From the NCBI GenBank assembly GCA_036702975.1, contig DATNPX010000030.1:124001-188000 (forward strand): 64,000 nt of DNA, read 5' to 3'. The DNA comes from DATNPX01 sp036702975 (lineage in GTDB: Bacteria > Cyanobacteriota > Vampirovibrionia > Obscuribacterales > Obscuribacteraceae). A program made the position numbers and the translations under genes. The notes beneath the pieces were generated by a model, which searched no databases, was not told the origin of the DNA, and saw only the letters and a list, made by a program, of their open reading frames with translations. Each line of letters opens with the position of its first letter. The first letter of the stretch is position 1. Shown piece after piece: positions 16,343 to 26,195 of this stretch.

Positions 16343-17950
16343 ATGAAAGAGGTCAGTACAAAGCAAGGTTCTGCCGGCGGCGCCAATTCGCGGAGCGGTC
16401 GGGGAGCAACTCAGCAGTTTATAAAACCAGACTGGCTGGTTTCAGTGACTGATAACTTTAAGTTTCTTGAGAACTTTCGCCGTCCTCAGAATTTGACTGT
16501 CGAAAACGACATCACTCGTCGCGATCTGGAAGAAGTGCCAGTTCTCGACGTTGAAACAAACGATGTCTTGAATGCGCGCAACAAGATCGAGCGCGATCAA
16601 TTTTTGCGAAACATTGATAAGGAGCTCGTGTGGAGTTGTTTGACGCTCGTGCGTCTAAACTTCCAGCATTTGGACAGCACAGCAGAACCTAGCAAGTCTT
16701 CGAGTTATCAATGGGAGATGAACTGGAAACACACACGAGCCGAAGTAAATCAGGTCTATGAGGCTGCCAGGCTGCTCAATCTCGATGCAGAAGAGACCCG
16801 CGATGCCATTATCGCTTCAATCTTTTCCGACGCAGTCAAGAATCGCACCAACTTTCTCATTCACAATGTTCACGGAGCGCAAGCTGCAGCTTGTGCGCTT
16901 TCACAGCTAATGCGCACTGACGATCCAGCCAGCAAGCGTTCGATTACTAGAATAGTGAAGGCGATCAAGGAGCATCAGGTGGCGCCGCCTCAGTTTATGG
17001 CGCAAGTGATCATGGCGCAATTGTGTCGCATCCACGGGCTCAATCCAGCCAGGTTAACTGATTGGGAGCCATCTTGGCTTGAGCAATCGGAGGGTGATAA
17101 GTATGCCCCGGCTATAAAGTCAATTTACGAGAAAGTCGCTAGCCCGTTTGAGCCTGCGCATTTGACCGACGACCGTGAGCGTATCAACTTCAGCGAAGAT
17201 GAGCGAGCTCTTCTGAAAGAGCTGAACATTGAGGATTGGTACGTTCCTCATCCTGAAAATGAGAATTCCAAGATATCGCATGTGGTGATTGCTGGTGACC
17301 ATTGCATAAACTATAACCATCCGGAAGGATTCGCGAAAATCGCTATGTTGCGTGGCCCCAATACTGATCCGCTCTTCCACGACGATACGATTCATACATC
17401 GCTTGCATCTGCTGTAGCGAGTTTCTCCGACTCATACAAGATTCTGCGTCCGGAGATTCAGCCGATGGCAATCGCTGGATTGCGCCGCACCAAGACGGCT
17501 GTGGAAAGAGTTGCTGCAATTATGCGCGAATTATTCAGCGGTATCGTATATGGTGGTGACGATCCTGGTTTCAAATCCGGTGCTCGTTCAGTTGAGCAGG
17601 CAGTCGACCGTGCCAGGCAGAAACATCCTGATCTCTTCAGTCAAGACAATACCAAGATGTCTGCACTGAGCAAGTCGTACAGACGCAGAGCGATGGAAAG
17701 CGTCGCTGAAATATTGCAGCATTGGTTCGATGTCGACGGTGAACTGCCATTTGAAAGTGGCAGCCAGAAAACACCGGGCGACCTCAGGCTTCCATATTGG
17801 AACGCACCACTCACCTACGCACCAAGACTTCCCAATGGCTACTACGACGTCTCCAAGTTCTCTGATTTAGAAGAGCGACAATATGCATTCGCCCAGAAGA
17901 TCCGCGAGATAGCCGTGGAACTCCTCCGGGCGGAAGAATGGGTATTTTGA
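16343..17950 (+). CDS. conserved-looking 535-aa protein of unknown function
   Basis: Not recognised. A soluble, charged, mostly helical protein of 535 residues without signal peptide or membrane segment. The first 30 residues are Gly/Ser-rich and probably disordered. Around residues 170-190 there is a His/Asn cluster (NFLIHNVHGAQAAACAL) inside helices, and around 300-360 a region with spaced Asp/His (HVVIAGDHCINYNHPEGFAKI, LFHDDTIHTSL). These could be metal ligands of an HD-like helical hydrolase, but no canonical HD motif order is seen. The ATG at 16343 follows GAGG. It is monocistronic, bounded by a strong terminator. Function should be left open. Confidence 0.75.
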   Translation: MKEVSTKQGSAGGANSRSGRGATQQFIKPDWLVSVTDNFKFLENFRRPQNLTVENDITRRDLEEVPVLDVETNDVLNARNKIERDQFLRNIDKELVWSCLTLVRLNFQHLDSTAEPSKSSSYQWEMNWKHTRAEVNQVYEAARLLNLDAEETRDAIIASIFSDAVKNRTNFLIHNVHGAQAAACALSQLMRTDDPASKRSITRIVKAIKEHQVAPPQFMAQVIMAQLCRIHGLNPARLTDWEPSWLEQSEGDKYAPAIKSIYEKVASPFEPAHLTDDRERINFSEDERALLKELNIEDWYVPHPENENSKISHVVIAGDHCINYNHPEGFAKIAMLRGPNTDPLFHDDTIHTSLASAVASFSDSYKILRPEIQPMAIAGLRRTKTAVERVAAIMRELFSGIVYGGDDPGFKSGARSVEQAVDRARQKHPDLFSQDNTKMSALSKSYRRRAMESVAEILQHWFDVDGELPFESGSQKTPGDLRLPYWNAPLTYAPRLPNGYYDVSKFSDLEERQYAFAQKIREIAVELLRAEEWVF

Positions 17951-17962
17951 TCATTAGGTTGG

Positions 17963-18005
17963 TCAGGCGCCGGTTCTGGTTCCGAAGCCGGCGCCTGATT
18001 TTTTT
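17963..18005 (+). terminator. strong intrinsic terminator
   Basis: TCAGGCGCCGG and CCGGCGCCTGA form an 11-bp perfect GC-rich stem with a 14-base loop, followed by TTTTTTT. It ends transcription of the 535-residue protein gene and also overlaps the very end of the convergent transketolase gene. Confidence 0.92.
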
Positions 18006-19893
18006 ACTTCAAGGACGCTTTGACGGCGCTGACGATATGCTTCGCCGAGATACCGGCTGCATCCATCAACTCTTCAGGCGTACCTGATCCAGGCATCGAT
18101 TTCACCGCCAACTTGATAAGCTTCGGTAGAACCTTGTGACCGTTGTTTTCGATACCGCTCTGCTTGGCGCTTTCGTGAGCTGTGAAGGCTTCGATCACCG
18201 CATCGCCAAGACCACCTTCTGGCCAGTGGTCTTCGACGACGATCAAAGTTCCGGTCTCTTTGGCTGCGGTGACAATGGTGGCAGTGTCGATCGGTTTGAC
18301 CGAATACAGGTCAATTACTCTTACTGCTATGCCTTCTTTCTTCAGCTCTTCATAGGCCTTGAGAGACTCATGCAGTGTGATACCGGCACCAATCAATGTC
18401 GCTTTATCTTCCTTTGACTGACGCAATACTTTGCTGCCGCCGATCGGAAACTCTTCGTCGTTTTTGTAAAGAATAGGTGTCTTCTCTCTCGTTGTGCGCA
18501 TGTAGGAGATGCCTGGAGTATCTGCCATTGTTTTCACAAGATTTGCTGCACTGACGCCGTCACTTGGATACAACACGAGGCTGCCGAAGATGGCTCGCAT
18601 CATCGCTAGGTCTTCGAGTGCCATTTGTGATGGACCATCTTGACCGATCGATACACCAGCATGAGAACCCGCTAAACGCACGTTTGCGCGCGAAACTGCA
18701 CCCATACGAATGAAATCGTAAGCGCGAGCGAGGAATGCAGCAAATGTAGAGGCAAAAGCTTTCTTGCCGCGTGTTCCCATACCGATGGCAGCACCGACCA
18801 TCAACTGTTCGGCGATATACATCTCGAAGAAGCGATCGGGATAGGCTTTGCCAAACTTTTCACTGTAGGTGGAGTTGCCCACTTCCGCATCGAGCACTAC
18901 AACATCTGGTTCGCACTGTCCCAAGGCTTTCAAGGCGTCGCCGTAAGCCTCGCGAGTGGCGATCGGTTTGTCATAAGTTGGACATTCAAATGCCACACGT
19001 GCATGACTTTTGGCGATAGGACCATCCGTATCTGGCTTTTGCACTTTGATGACGTTGTTCTGGATGCCACCAAGCAATTTGATAGCGGCCTCGGCTTCCT
19101 CTGCTGGAAGCGGCTTACCATGCCAGTTGTCTTTATTGGCGATGGAAGGAACGCCGTGACCTTTCTCTGTCTTGGCGATGATCAAAGTCGGCTTGCCTTC
19201 TGTGCCGATCGCATCTTTGTATGCTTTTTCGATCTGATCGTAGTTGTGACCATCGATTTCGATTGCATGCCAACCGAAGGCCCGTGCCCGGGCGGCATAA
19301 GCAGATGAGTTCCAACCGAGCTCTGTTTCGCCGCGCTGACCCAATCGATTCATATCCAGTATGGCGATGACGTTATCGAGCTTATAGAAAGAAGCGCTGT
19401 GGAAAGCCTCCCATACCGAGCCTTCTGCCATTTCGCTGTCGCCGAGCAGCACCCATACTTTGAAAGGCAGTTTGTCGACGTACTTGCCAACCAATCCCAT
19501 ACCCAAACCAAAAGCGAGACCCTGACCAAGGGAACCTGTGGCGACGTCCACCCAAGGCAAAATCTGCGGCACCGGGTGACCTTCCAAACGGCTGCCAAAC
19601 TGGCGCAAGGTCATCAATTCTTCCTCACTCACAACTCCAGCTGCTTTGTAGAGAGCGTAAAGCAGGGGCGAAGCATGACCCTTGCTGAAGATCAGGCGAT
19701 CATTTGTTGGCAACTGGGGTCTGTCGAAATCATATTTGAGAAACTTGGCAAATAGAACTGCCATCAAATCGGCAGCTGACATTGACGAGGTTGGGTGTCC
19801 CGAGCCTGCTTTAGTGGTGGCTCGAATACTGTCCACCCGAAGCTGTTGTCCCAGCTGGACGAGCGTCTGATTGGCTGTTTGAACTTCTACCAT
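18004..19893 (-). CDS. tkt: transketolase
   Basis: Transfers two-carbon ketol units between sugar phosphates in the non-oxidative pentose phosphate pathway, with thiamine diphosphate. At 629 residues it is a single chain holding the N-terminal ThDP domain (GSGHPTSSMSAADL, FSKGHASPLLYAL, GSLGQGLAFGLGMGL, the GDSEMAEGSVWEA ThDP/Mg motif), the central pyrimidine domain (FEMYIAEQLMVGAAIGMGTRG with the catalytic Glu, then SHAGVSIGQDGPSQMALEDLAMMRAI), and the C-terminal domain. The sequence style and length match the shorter animal/archaeal-like transketolases more than the 660-residue enteric TktA. It stands alone on the minus strand. Confidence 0.95.
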   Translation of the reverse strand: MVEVQTANQTLVQLGQQLRVDSIRATTKAGSGHPTSSMSAADLMAVLFAKFLKYDFDRPQLPTNDRLIFSKGHASPLLYALYKAAGVVSEEELMTLRQFGSRLEGHPVPQILPWVDVATGSLGQGLAFGLGMGLVGKYVDKLPFKVWVLLGDSEMAEGSVWEAFHSASFYKLDNVIAILDMNRLGQRGETELGWNSSAYAARARAFGWHAIEIDGHNYDQIEKAYKDAIGTEGKPTLIIAKTEKGHGVPSIANKDNWHGKPLPAEEAEAAIKLLGGIQNNVIKVQKPDTDGPIAKSHARVAFECPTYDKPIATREAYGDALKALGQCEPDVVVLDAEVGNSTYSEKFGKAYPDRFFEMYIAEQLMVGAAIGMGTRGKKAFASTFAAFLARAYDFIRMGAVSRANVRLAGSHAGVSIGQDGPSQMALEDLAMMRAIFGSLVLYPSDGVSAANLVKTMADTPGISYMRTTREKTPILYKNDEEFPIGGSKVLRQSKEDKATLIGAGITLHESLKAYEELKKEGIAVRVIDLYSVKPIDTATIVTAAKETGTLIVVEDHWPEGGLGDAVIEAFTAHESAKQSGIENNGHKVLPKLIKLAVKSMPGSGTPEELMDAAGISAKHIVSAVKASLK

Positions 19894-20133
19894 AATGAGC
19901 TTGGACCTCTTTTCTGCGTTGTGCCTGACTTAAGTTGCGCTATTTTTGTGTGCTTAGTGTTTGTTTTGCTTGTCATGTTCCAGGGGCTTGTCATCGCCAT
20001 CGCCATTGTGAGAGCGGCTCCCATGACTGCCTGTCCTCTCGGACGACTGCCCAGGCGAAATGAAAGTCTCAGCGCAATATGCTAACCTCTCTTTAACATA
20101 ATTTCTACCGCCTGTTAAGTGAGGTGCTGAGCT

Positions 20134-22719
20134 GTGATGTCAAAAGAAACAGCCGCGTTGATGGATCCTGAAACTGAGAATTACCGTTTGCCGCGCACGG
20201 TTGTTCCCGAGAAATATGAAATTACGCTGGAACCAGATCTTGTCAATTTCACTTTTGATGGCGAAGAGACGATTCATATAATTGTTTCGGATACGACGGA
20301 CGTCGTGCTCTTGAACGCGCTCGAGCTGGAAGTTTTGCACGCTTCGGTGAGCAATGCCCGTAACGAAGAGCACAAAGCAACAATCTCCTTCGACCAGGAA
20401 AATGAGCGGGTCAAGCTCGAATTTCCACAGAAGCTCAGTCAAGGGTCATGGAAACTGCACATAAAATTCAAAGGCATTCTTAATGACAAGCTGCATGGCT
20501 TCTATCGCAGCACTTACAAAGATGCAAACGGTCAAACCAAAGTTATCGCTACGACCCAACTGGAAGCGACCGATGCGCGCCGAGCCTTCCCTTGCTGGGA
20601 CGAACCGGATTTCAAAGCTGTTTATAAAGTTACCTTGATTGTTGACGAGCACTTGACGGCAATTTCAAATGCCAAGATCAAGAAAGAGACACGTCTTGCC
20701 GACAAGAACAAAAAGCAAGTTGTCTTTCACGAGACGATGAAGATGTCTACCTATCTGGTGGCATTCATTGTTGGCGAGTTCGAAGCAACTTCGATCGTCG
20801 AAGCTGATGGTACGCCGATAAGGATTTGGGCACCACCAGGCAAGTTACATCTGGCTAAGTTTGCTGAAGGCATTGCCCAGCATTCGCTTACTTTCTTCAA
20901 TAGCTATTACGGCTTGAAATATCCGGGCGATAAATTGGAATTGATCGCGATTCCGGATTTCGCTTTTGGTGCCATGGAAAATCTTGGTGCTGTGACCTTC
21001 CGCGAAACAGCACTATTGGTTGACGAGAAAACGGCATCTCATGCTGAATTGGAACGCGTGGCTGATGTGGTGGCACACGAAATCGCGCATATGTGGTTTG
21101 GCGATCTTGCCACCATGAAATGGTGGAACGGCATTTGGCTGAATGAAGCATTTGCCACATTTATGGAAATGCTGGCAGTCGATAGCTGGAAGCCGGAATG
21201 GAAGCGCTGGGAATCGTTCAGTGTCTCTCGTGGTGCCGCTTTTGCCACTGATGGTTTACGCAGTACGAGACCGATCGAATTTCCTGTGCGCCGTCCGGAA
21301 GAAGCGCAAGGTATGTTCGATATTCTCACTTATGAAAAGGGTGCGTCGGTTTTACGCATGCTTGAGCAATATTTGGGTGCTGAAGTATTTCGTCGTGGTA
21401 TCAGCTTGTATTTGAGCAAGCACAAATACAGCAATACTGAAACCAACGACCTCTGGGATGCTATCGAGGAGTCGTCCAAGCAGCCTGTCAGAGACATGAT
21501 GGATTCTTGGATCTTCCAGGAAGGTCATCCTCTTATCTCGGTGGAGTTGGATAAAACAGGCAAAACACTGAGCTTCAAACAGCAACGATTTGTCTATGCG
21601 TCGGATGATACCAACAAAGTCAAAGACTCTATTTTCCATGTGCCGGTTATGGTTAAGGCAAAAGTCGGCAAGAAAATGGTGTCTGAAAAATTCTTGCTTA
21701 CTAAAGAGACACACGAGGTCAAATTCGACGACAAAGTTGAATATGTCGTGGTGAACGAAGGCGGACACGGTTTCTATCGTGTGCGCTATTCCAAAGACTT
21801 GCTGCAAGCCTTGAACAACCGTCGTAATGAGGCTCTCAGTGCGATTGAACGATTCAATCTCGTCAGCGATACATGGGCGGCTGTGCTCGCAGGGTTGCAG
21901 CCTTTGAGCGAATATCTTGAGATGATCAAGCTCTTCGAAGATGAGAGTGACAAAAATGTGTGGACGACGATCGTTGGCACGTTGAATTATCTAGACCGAG
22001 TCATTCCTGGTTCAGAGCACTTGAAGGAGTTCGCGAAGACACTTTGCACGCCGGCGTTCAGAAAGCTAGGTTGGGAGTCAAGAGAAGGCGAGAACAATCT
22101 CACCCGACAATTGCGCGGTTTGTTAGCCCTAACACTTGGTACTCTTGGCGATGACCGCAAAGTGCAGGCAGAGGCACATGAACTCTATGCAAAATATAAG
22201 GCTGATAAGACATCGGTTGGATCAGACGTAGTACCGGCGGTTGTGACGATTCTTGCCTACACTGGTGGTGCCGAGCGTTATGCTGAATTCGAGAAAGACT
22301 TCAAAAATGCATCCAGTCCGCAAGAAGAAGACCGCTATATGTATAGTCTCGCCTCCTTCCAGGATAAGAAACTTCTGGAGAAGACTCTAGAGAAGACGTT
22401 GAGCGGTGAATTCCGTTCTCAGAACGCACCGTTTGTGGTGCGCACCGTTTTGCTAAATACAAGTGCTCGCGACCTGGCGTGGAAGTTCGTCACCCAGAAA
22501 TGGGACGAGATTTTGAAAGTGTTCCCGGAAGCATCGCTACCTCGAATGTCGGAAGGCATTACGGGTCTGCTTACACCGGAACTCTTAAAGCAGACGCGCG
22601 AGTTCTTCAAAACGCATCCTATAAAGCAGGGCAAAAAGATGGTCGAGCAAAGCCTGGAGAAGCAAGCAGTAGCAGTGGCTCTTTTGCAAAGGGAAGCTAA
22701 AACGCTGAGCTCGCTCTAA
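20134..22719 (+). CDS. M1-family zinc aminopeptidase
   Basis: An 861-residue metallopeptidase that removes N-terminal residues from peptides. The substrate-binding GAMENLGAVTFRE motif and zinc site HEIAH (315-319) with the third ligand Glu338 in NGIWLNEAFATFMEM are intact; the transition-state Tyr region is TYEKGASVLRMLEQYLG. The N-terminal beta domain begins near PRTVVPEKYEITLEPDLVNFTFDGEE, and the C-terminal ERAP1-like helical domain fills residues from about 530. There is no signal peptide, so it is cytosolic. Length and the ERAP1-like C-terminus place it with the tricorn-interacting-factor/puromycin-sensitive branch. GTG (20134) and ATG (20137) are adjacent; GAGGTG upstream serves either. 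Confidence 0.95.
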   Translation: MMSKETAALMDPETENYRLPRTVVPEKYEITLEPDLVNFTFDGEETIHIIVSDTTDVVLLNALELEVLHASVSNARNEEHKATISFDQENERVKLEFPQKLSQGSWKLHIKFKGILNDKLHGFYRSTYKDANGQTKVIATTQLEATDARRAFPCWDEPDFKAVYKVTLIVDEHLTAISNAKIKKETRLADKNKKQVVFHETMKMSTYLVAFIVGEFEATSIVEADGTPIRIWAPPGKLHLAKFAEGIAQHSLTFFNSYYGLKYPGDKLELIAIPDFAFGAMENLGAVTFRETALLVDEKTASHAELERVADVVAHEIAHMWFGDLATMKWWNGIWLNEAFATFMEMLAVDSWKPEWKRWESFSVSRGAAFATDGLRSTRPIEFPVRRPEEAQGMFDILTYEKGASVLRMLEQYLGAEVFRRGISLYLSKHKYSNTETNDLWDAIEESSKQPVRDMMDSWIFQEGHPLISVELDKTGKTLSFKQQRFVYASDDTNKVKDSIFHVPVMVKAKVGKKMVSEKFLLTKETHEVKFDDKVEYVVVNEGGHGFYRVRYSKDLLQALNNRRNEALSAIERFNLVSDTWAAVLAGLQPLSEYLEMIKLFEDESDKNVWTTIVGTLNYLDRVIPGSEHLKEFAKTLCTPAFRKLGWESREGENNLTRQLRGLLALTLGTLGDDRKVQAEAHELYAKYKADKTSVGSDVVPAVVTILAYTGGAERYAEFEKDFKNASSPQEEDRYMYSLASFQDKKLLEKTLEKTLSGEFRSQNAPFVVRTVLLNTSARDLAWKFVTQKWDEILKVFPEASLPRMSEGITGLLTPELLKQTREFFKTHPIKQGKKMVEQSLEKQAVAVALLQREAKTLSSL

Positions 22720-22744
22720 GTCCTGCTCTGTCTTACGAGAACCA

Positions 22745-22772
22745 CAGCACAACTGTGCTGATGCTTTTGTTT
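22745..22772 (+). terminator. weak intrinsic terminator after the aminopeptidase
   Basis: CAGCAC-AACT-GTGCTG forms a short stem, followed by ATGCTTTTGTTT. It is 25 bases after the aminopeptidase stop and before the convergent small gene. The stem is short and the U-tract interrupted. Confidence 0.45.
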
Positions 22773-22799
22773 GACTTTGTGACGGTGTGACTGATTCAA

Positions 22800-23036
22800 C
22801 TATGGTCCGGCGATTGGATCGAACATTTTCTTCTCTGTATTCTCATCATCATCATCTTCATCTTTTTCGTTTTTGTGTTCTTCATGTAGTTCTTTCTTTA
22901 AGAGCCTCTTGTCTTGCAACCGAGGAGCTAGGCGGTCGACAATCTTACAAGCAATGTCATCTTCGATTTCATCGAGTTTTGCTTCTATGATACGTTGAAC
23001 CTCAGACTCGAGTCTGGTATCTGTCTCTTTCATCAT
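22800..23036 (-). CDS. small acidic coiled-coil protein
   Basis: A 78-residue highly charged protein, with a Glu/Arg/Ile-rich helix in the first half (a likely coiled coil with heptad hydrophobics from EVQRIIEAKLDEIEDDIACKIVDRL) and a Lys/Asp/Glu-rich tail including a run of Asp. AAGGTGA lies just before two adjacent ATGs at 23036 and 23033, so the longer frame to 23075 is not used. Function unknown. It diverges from the PAS kinase gene and converges with the aminopeptidase gene. Confidence 0.55.
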   Translation of the reverse strand: MMKETDTRLESEVQRIIEAKLDEIEDDIACKIVDRLAPRLQDKRLLKKELHEEHKNEKDEDDDDENTEKKMFDPIAGP

Positions 23037-23263
23037 GTCACCTTGAATTTGAAATCCAGGGCATCTCGACGCCACAACCTTCCAATTTGCTCCCGGTTGT
23101 GTTTGAAATTGACTACAATTTTTGATCGTCTTGTGGTTCAGCTGGGCGGTCTATTTAGACTATTGATTAATTTTGCTCGAGCCTGACACTAAAGTATTGT
23201 CAAAGGAGTCAATGAATTGACGCCATCCACCGCTTGAATAGACTTTCGTCTGTCCGGAGTTAA

Positions 23264-25225
23264 ATGACAATCGATCCTAAACCGAGTAAAAAGAGACCTT
23301 TAAGTGATAAGCCAATCGATAAGAATGAATCATTCAGGCTTCTAGTTGAAAACATAAGCAGCCATGCGATCTTCATGGTTGACTCTAGCGGATTAGTTTT
23401 AACTTGGAATCGTGGCGCAGAAGATCTATTTGGTTATCGCGCCGAAGAGATAGAAGGAAAAAACGCTTCGTTATTGTATCCCGCACAAGAAGCAGAAGAT
23501 GCACTTGTTCAGCATAATATCGATTCGGCTAAGAGTGAACTAAAGTCTGAAACGCAGTCGCTAATGAAACGTAAGGATGGAACTACGGTTCGTTGCGAGA
23601 ACACCATTACTCCCGTCAATCTTGAAAACGGATCATTTGCATTCGCCTGGGTTTCACGTGAGTTAACAGATGTGGATGAGCGGCGCAGTCTGCAACGGCG
23701 TGCCAATGATGCGGAGCGAAGAGAGAATGTTTTCAGCGCTCTTGTCGCTGGCGTGAAAGACTATGCCATTTTCATGCTTGATCCTAATGGCCTCATTCAG
23801 ACTTGGAATGCGGGTGCCGAAAGCATTAATGGCTACGAGCCTTACGAAATCATCGGACAACATTTTTCTATTTTCTATTCGACAGAGGACAAAACCTCCG
23901 GACATCCGCGCAACGAACTTGAGACTGCTCTGCGTGAGGGACGCTATGAAGAGGAAGGATGGCGTGTACGCAAAGATGGTTCAAAATTTTGGGCTAGTGT
24001 GGTTATTACTGCAATATATGATAATGGCAATCTTCTTGGCTTCGCAAAGGTAACTCGTGACCTGACTGACAAAAAGAAGGCTGATGAAAAAGAGCGAGAA
24101 GCTGCTCGCAGAGAAGAGATTTTTCGGTTGCTTGTGGCGGGGGTGGCAGACTATGCCATTTTCATGCTTGATCCCAACGGCAACATCATGACCTGGAACG
24201 AAGGCGCTCAGCGAATTAATGGCTATTCAGCTAGTGAAATAGTCGGTAAACATTTTTCGCAATTTTACACTGAAGAGGACAGAAAGCGTGGGCATCCGCA
24301 ATACGAGCTAGCTGTCGCAGAGCGTGAAGGCAAGTATGAAGAAGAAGGCTGGCGCGTCCGCAAAGACGGAAGCATTTTCTGGGCTAGTGTGGTCATAACA
24401 GCGATTCACGAATCAGGCACACTAATTGGCTTTGCCAAAATAACTCGCGACCTGACCGAAAGAAGGCTGGCGGAACAGCAGCGAGAAGCAACTAATCAAG
24501 ATCTTAAAAATGCACTTGAAGTCAAAAGCCGTTTCTTGTCGACTATAAGTCACGAGGTGCGAACTCCAATGAGTGGCATTATCGGTATGAGCGAGTTATT
24601 AACAATTGAAGATCTGGGTGAGGAAAACAACAAGATTGCGCAGTCGGTCTTTCAATCCTCGCAACGTTTGTTGCGTTTGCTTAACGACCTTCTGGACGCC
24701 GCCAAAATGGAATCAGGTAAGATCAGCCTGGAGTATCGGCAGTTCCCGATTATTGCTGTTGTCGGTGATGTCAGACAGCTAATTTACCCGGAGGCGAGCA
24801 AAAAGGGATTGGAAGTAATCGGTGAGACGGATCCGTTAGTACCAGAAACCGTGTGCGGTGACGAGTTTCGAGTTCGCCAGGTGCTTTTGAATCTTGCATT
24901 TAATGCTGTTAAATTCACTAACTCGGGCACGATATCGATTAACTGCACGTCAAAAAAGCTTGAAGATAAGACCACTGTAATTCGTTTCAGTGTTACTGAT
25001 ACTGGAATTGGAATCGCCCCGGAGAACCGACACAGAGTTTTTCAGCCATTTGAGCAAGCGCATGATTCGACGTCACGAGTCTACGGTGGAACTGGTCTTG
25101 GCCTAAGTATTTCTAAATCATTGGTGGCACTTATGGGTGGAGAGATCGACTTCGAAAGCGAACAAGGAAAAGGTTCTACCTTCTGGTTCGAAGTGCCTTT
25201 CCCCGAAGGTAACTGCAGCGTATGA
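23264..25225 (+). CDS. cytosolic triple-PAS sensor histidine kinase
   Basis: A 653-residue kinase without membrane segments. Three PAS domains occupy about residues 22-145, 155-280 and 285-410. The second and third are near-duplicates (ADYAIFMLDPNG, EEEGWRVRKDGS, FWASVVITAI, GFAKITRDLT recur), each followed by the C-terminal motif typical of PAS-PAC pairs. HisKA carries His430 in FLSTISHEVRTPMSGIIGMSEL, and the HATPase has the N-box NLAFNAVKFTNSG, DTGIGIAPENRHRVFQPFEQ and GGTGLGLSISKSLVALMGG. PAS domains often bind haem, flavin or small ligands; which one is unknown. The stop overlaps the start of the following response regulator by four bases, so they form a cognate pair. Confidence 0.95.
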   Translation: MTIDPKPSKKRPLSDKPIDKNESFRLLVENISSHAIFMVDSSGLVLTWNRGAEDLFGYRAEEIEGKNASLLYPAQEAEDALVQHNIDSAKSELKSETQSLMKRKDGTTVRCENTITPVNLENGSFAFAWVSRELTDVDERRSLQRRANDAERRENVFSALVAGVKDYAIFMLDPNGLIQTWNAGAESINGYEPYEIIGQHFSIFYSTEDKTSGHPRNELETALREGRYEEEGWRVRKDGSKFWASVVITAIYDNGNLLGFAKVTRDLTDKKKADEKEREAARREEIFRLLVAGVADYAIFMLDPNGNIMTWNEGAQRINGYSASEIVGKHFSQFYTEEDRKRGHPQYELAVAEREGKYEEEGWRVRKDGSIFWASVVITAIHESGTLIGFAKITRDLTERRLAEQQREATNQDLKNALEVKSRFLSTISHEVRTPMSGIIGMSELLTIEDLGEENNKIAQSVFQSSQRLLRLLNDLLDAAKMESGKISLEYRQFPIIAVVGDVRQLIYPEASKKGLEVIGETDPLVPETVCGDEFRVRQVLLNLAFNAVKFTNSGTISINCTSKKLEDKTTVIRFSVTDTGIGIAPENRHRVFQPFEQAHDSTSRVYGGTGLGLSISKSLVALMGGEIDFESEQGKGSTFWFEVPFPEGNCSV

Positions 25226-25596
25226 CTAAGTCATCGATTCTGCTCGTAGAAGATGATCCCGTGCTGCGTGATATGACCATTCGTCAGCTCACTATACTCG
25301 GCTTCAAGGCTGTTGCTGTCTCAAGCGGCGAGGAAGCGCTTGAAAAATGGAGTGACTTCGAGCCTGACATGATACTAATGGACATCGGCTTGCCGGGCAT
25401 TGATGGCACTCATGCCACCATGCTTATTAGAGAGGCGGAGCTCAGAGAGCAACGCAAGCGTGTGCCGATTGTCGCATTGACAGGTCACTCCGACAAAGCT
25501 AGGTGTGTCTTTGCTGGCATGGACGATTTTATGCAGAAACCCGCGCTTCTGAACGATCTGAAATCTATGGTCAATAAATGGTGCGCGACGCGTTAG
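25222..25596 (+). CDS. single-domain response regulator (CheY-like)
   Basis: A 124-residue receiver domain only. Acidic pocket Asp11-Asp12, phospho-acceptor Asp54 in ILMDIGLPGIDG, conserved Thr in VALTG and Lys in MQKP are all present. No output domain, so it probably acts by protein contact or as a phosphorelay intermediate for the upstream PAS kinase, with which it shares an ATGA overlap. Confidence 0.95.
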   Translation: MTKSSILLVEDDPVLRDMTIRQLTILGFKAVAVSSGEEALEKWSDFEPDMILMDIGLPGIDGTHATMLIREAELREQRKRVPIVALTGHSDKARCVFAGMDDFMQKPALLNDLKSMVNKWCATR

Positions 25597-25646
25597 TGCT
25601 CGAGGACCAGGCGAATGAAAGCTGAGCAGATAACTGTTTGTTTGGG

Positions 25647-26072
25647 CTAACTATGAGTGGGGTCTTGATACCGTGGGGGCACAAGTTCATTTCGATCGAA
25701 GAAACCTGTGTGTTCGATAGAGAAAGCTGCGTGCACATCGTGTTCTGCTGCTGTCTCGTGCAAAGCGTGGTGCGCGAGGTGTAGAGCCGACTCTGACGCC
25801 TCTTCAGCTTTGATCAGCCTGTTGCTGGCACCAGGAAGAGCGGCCAGCAGTTCGTCTAGTTTCAGATGAATCGCTTTTGCCTCTCTTGCGTGCGCTCGTT
25901 CAATGAGAAAGACCATGGCAAAGCCAAGCACCGTAACAGATGTAGGAACGTCTATGTTCTGGTGCATGAGCAGACGGTAAGCGAACCATCCGAAACAAAG
26001 TACCAGAGCTGCTACCAGACCAAGGTCAGTTTGCAGCAATATTCGAGCATGGCGGTAAAGGGGGTCAAACAT
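25647..26072 (-). CDS. low-affinity iron permease-like small membrane protein
   Basis: A 141-residue protein with two hydrophobic helices (about residues 16-33 and 44-59). The second is followed by the motif MVFLIERAHAREAKAIHLKLDELLAALPGASNRLIKAEE, which is typical of the bacterial low-affinity iron permease-like family (MVFLIQ...R..KA..LKLDELI). The family name comes from a fungal transporter; transport has not been shown for these short bacterial members. The C-terminal 50 residues are rich in His and Ala (ALHLAHHALHETAAEHDVHAAF), a possible metal-binding tail. It stands alone, with no iron regulator seen. Confidence 0.7.
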   Translation of the reverse strand: MFDPLYRHARILLQTDLGLVAALVLCFGWFAYRLLMHQNIDVPTSVTVLGFAMVFLIERAHAREAKAIHLKLDELLAALPGASNRLIKAEEASESALHLAHHALHETAAEHDVHAAFSIEHTGFFDRNELVPPRYQDPTHS

Positions 26073-26195
26073 AGCGGTTGTTTCCGTTCAATTCTAGGCT
26101 GGTCTGGTCTAGGCTGATCTGGCGAGATCAAACAATGTTTTGCGCTGCTTGAGTCGATTGCCTATTTGATATTTAATAGTTGATATTTAGTTGAT

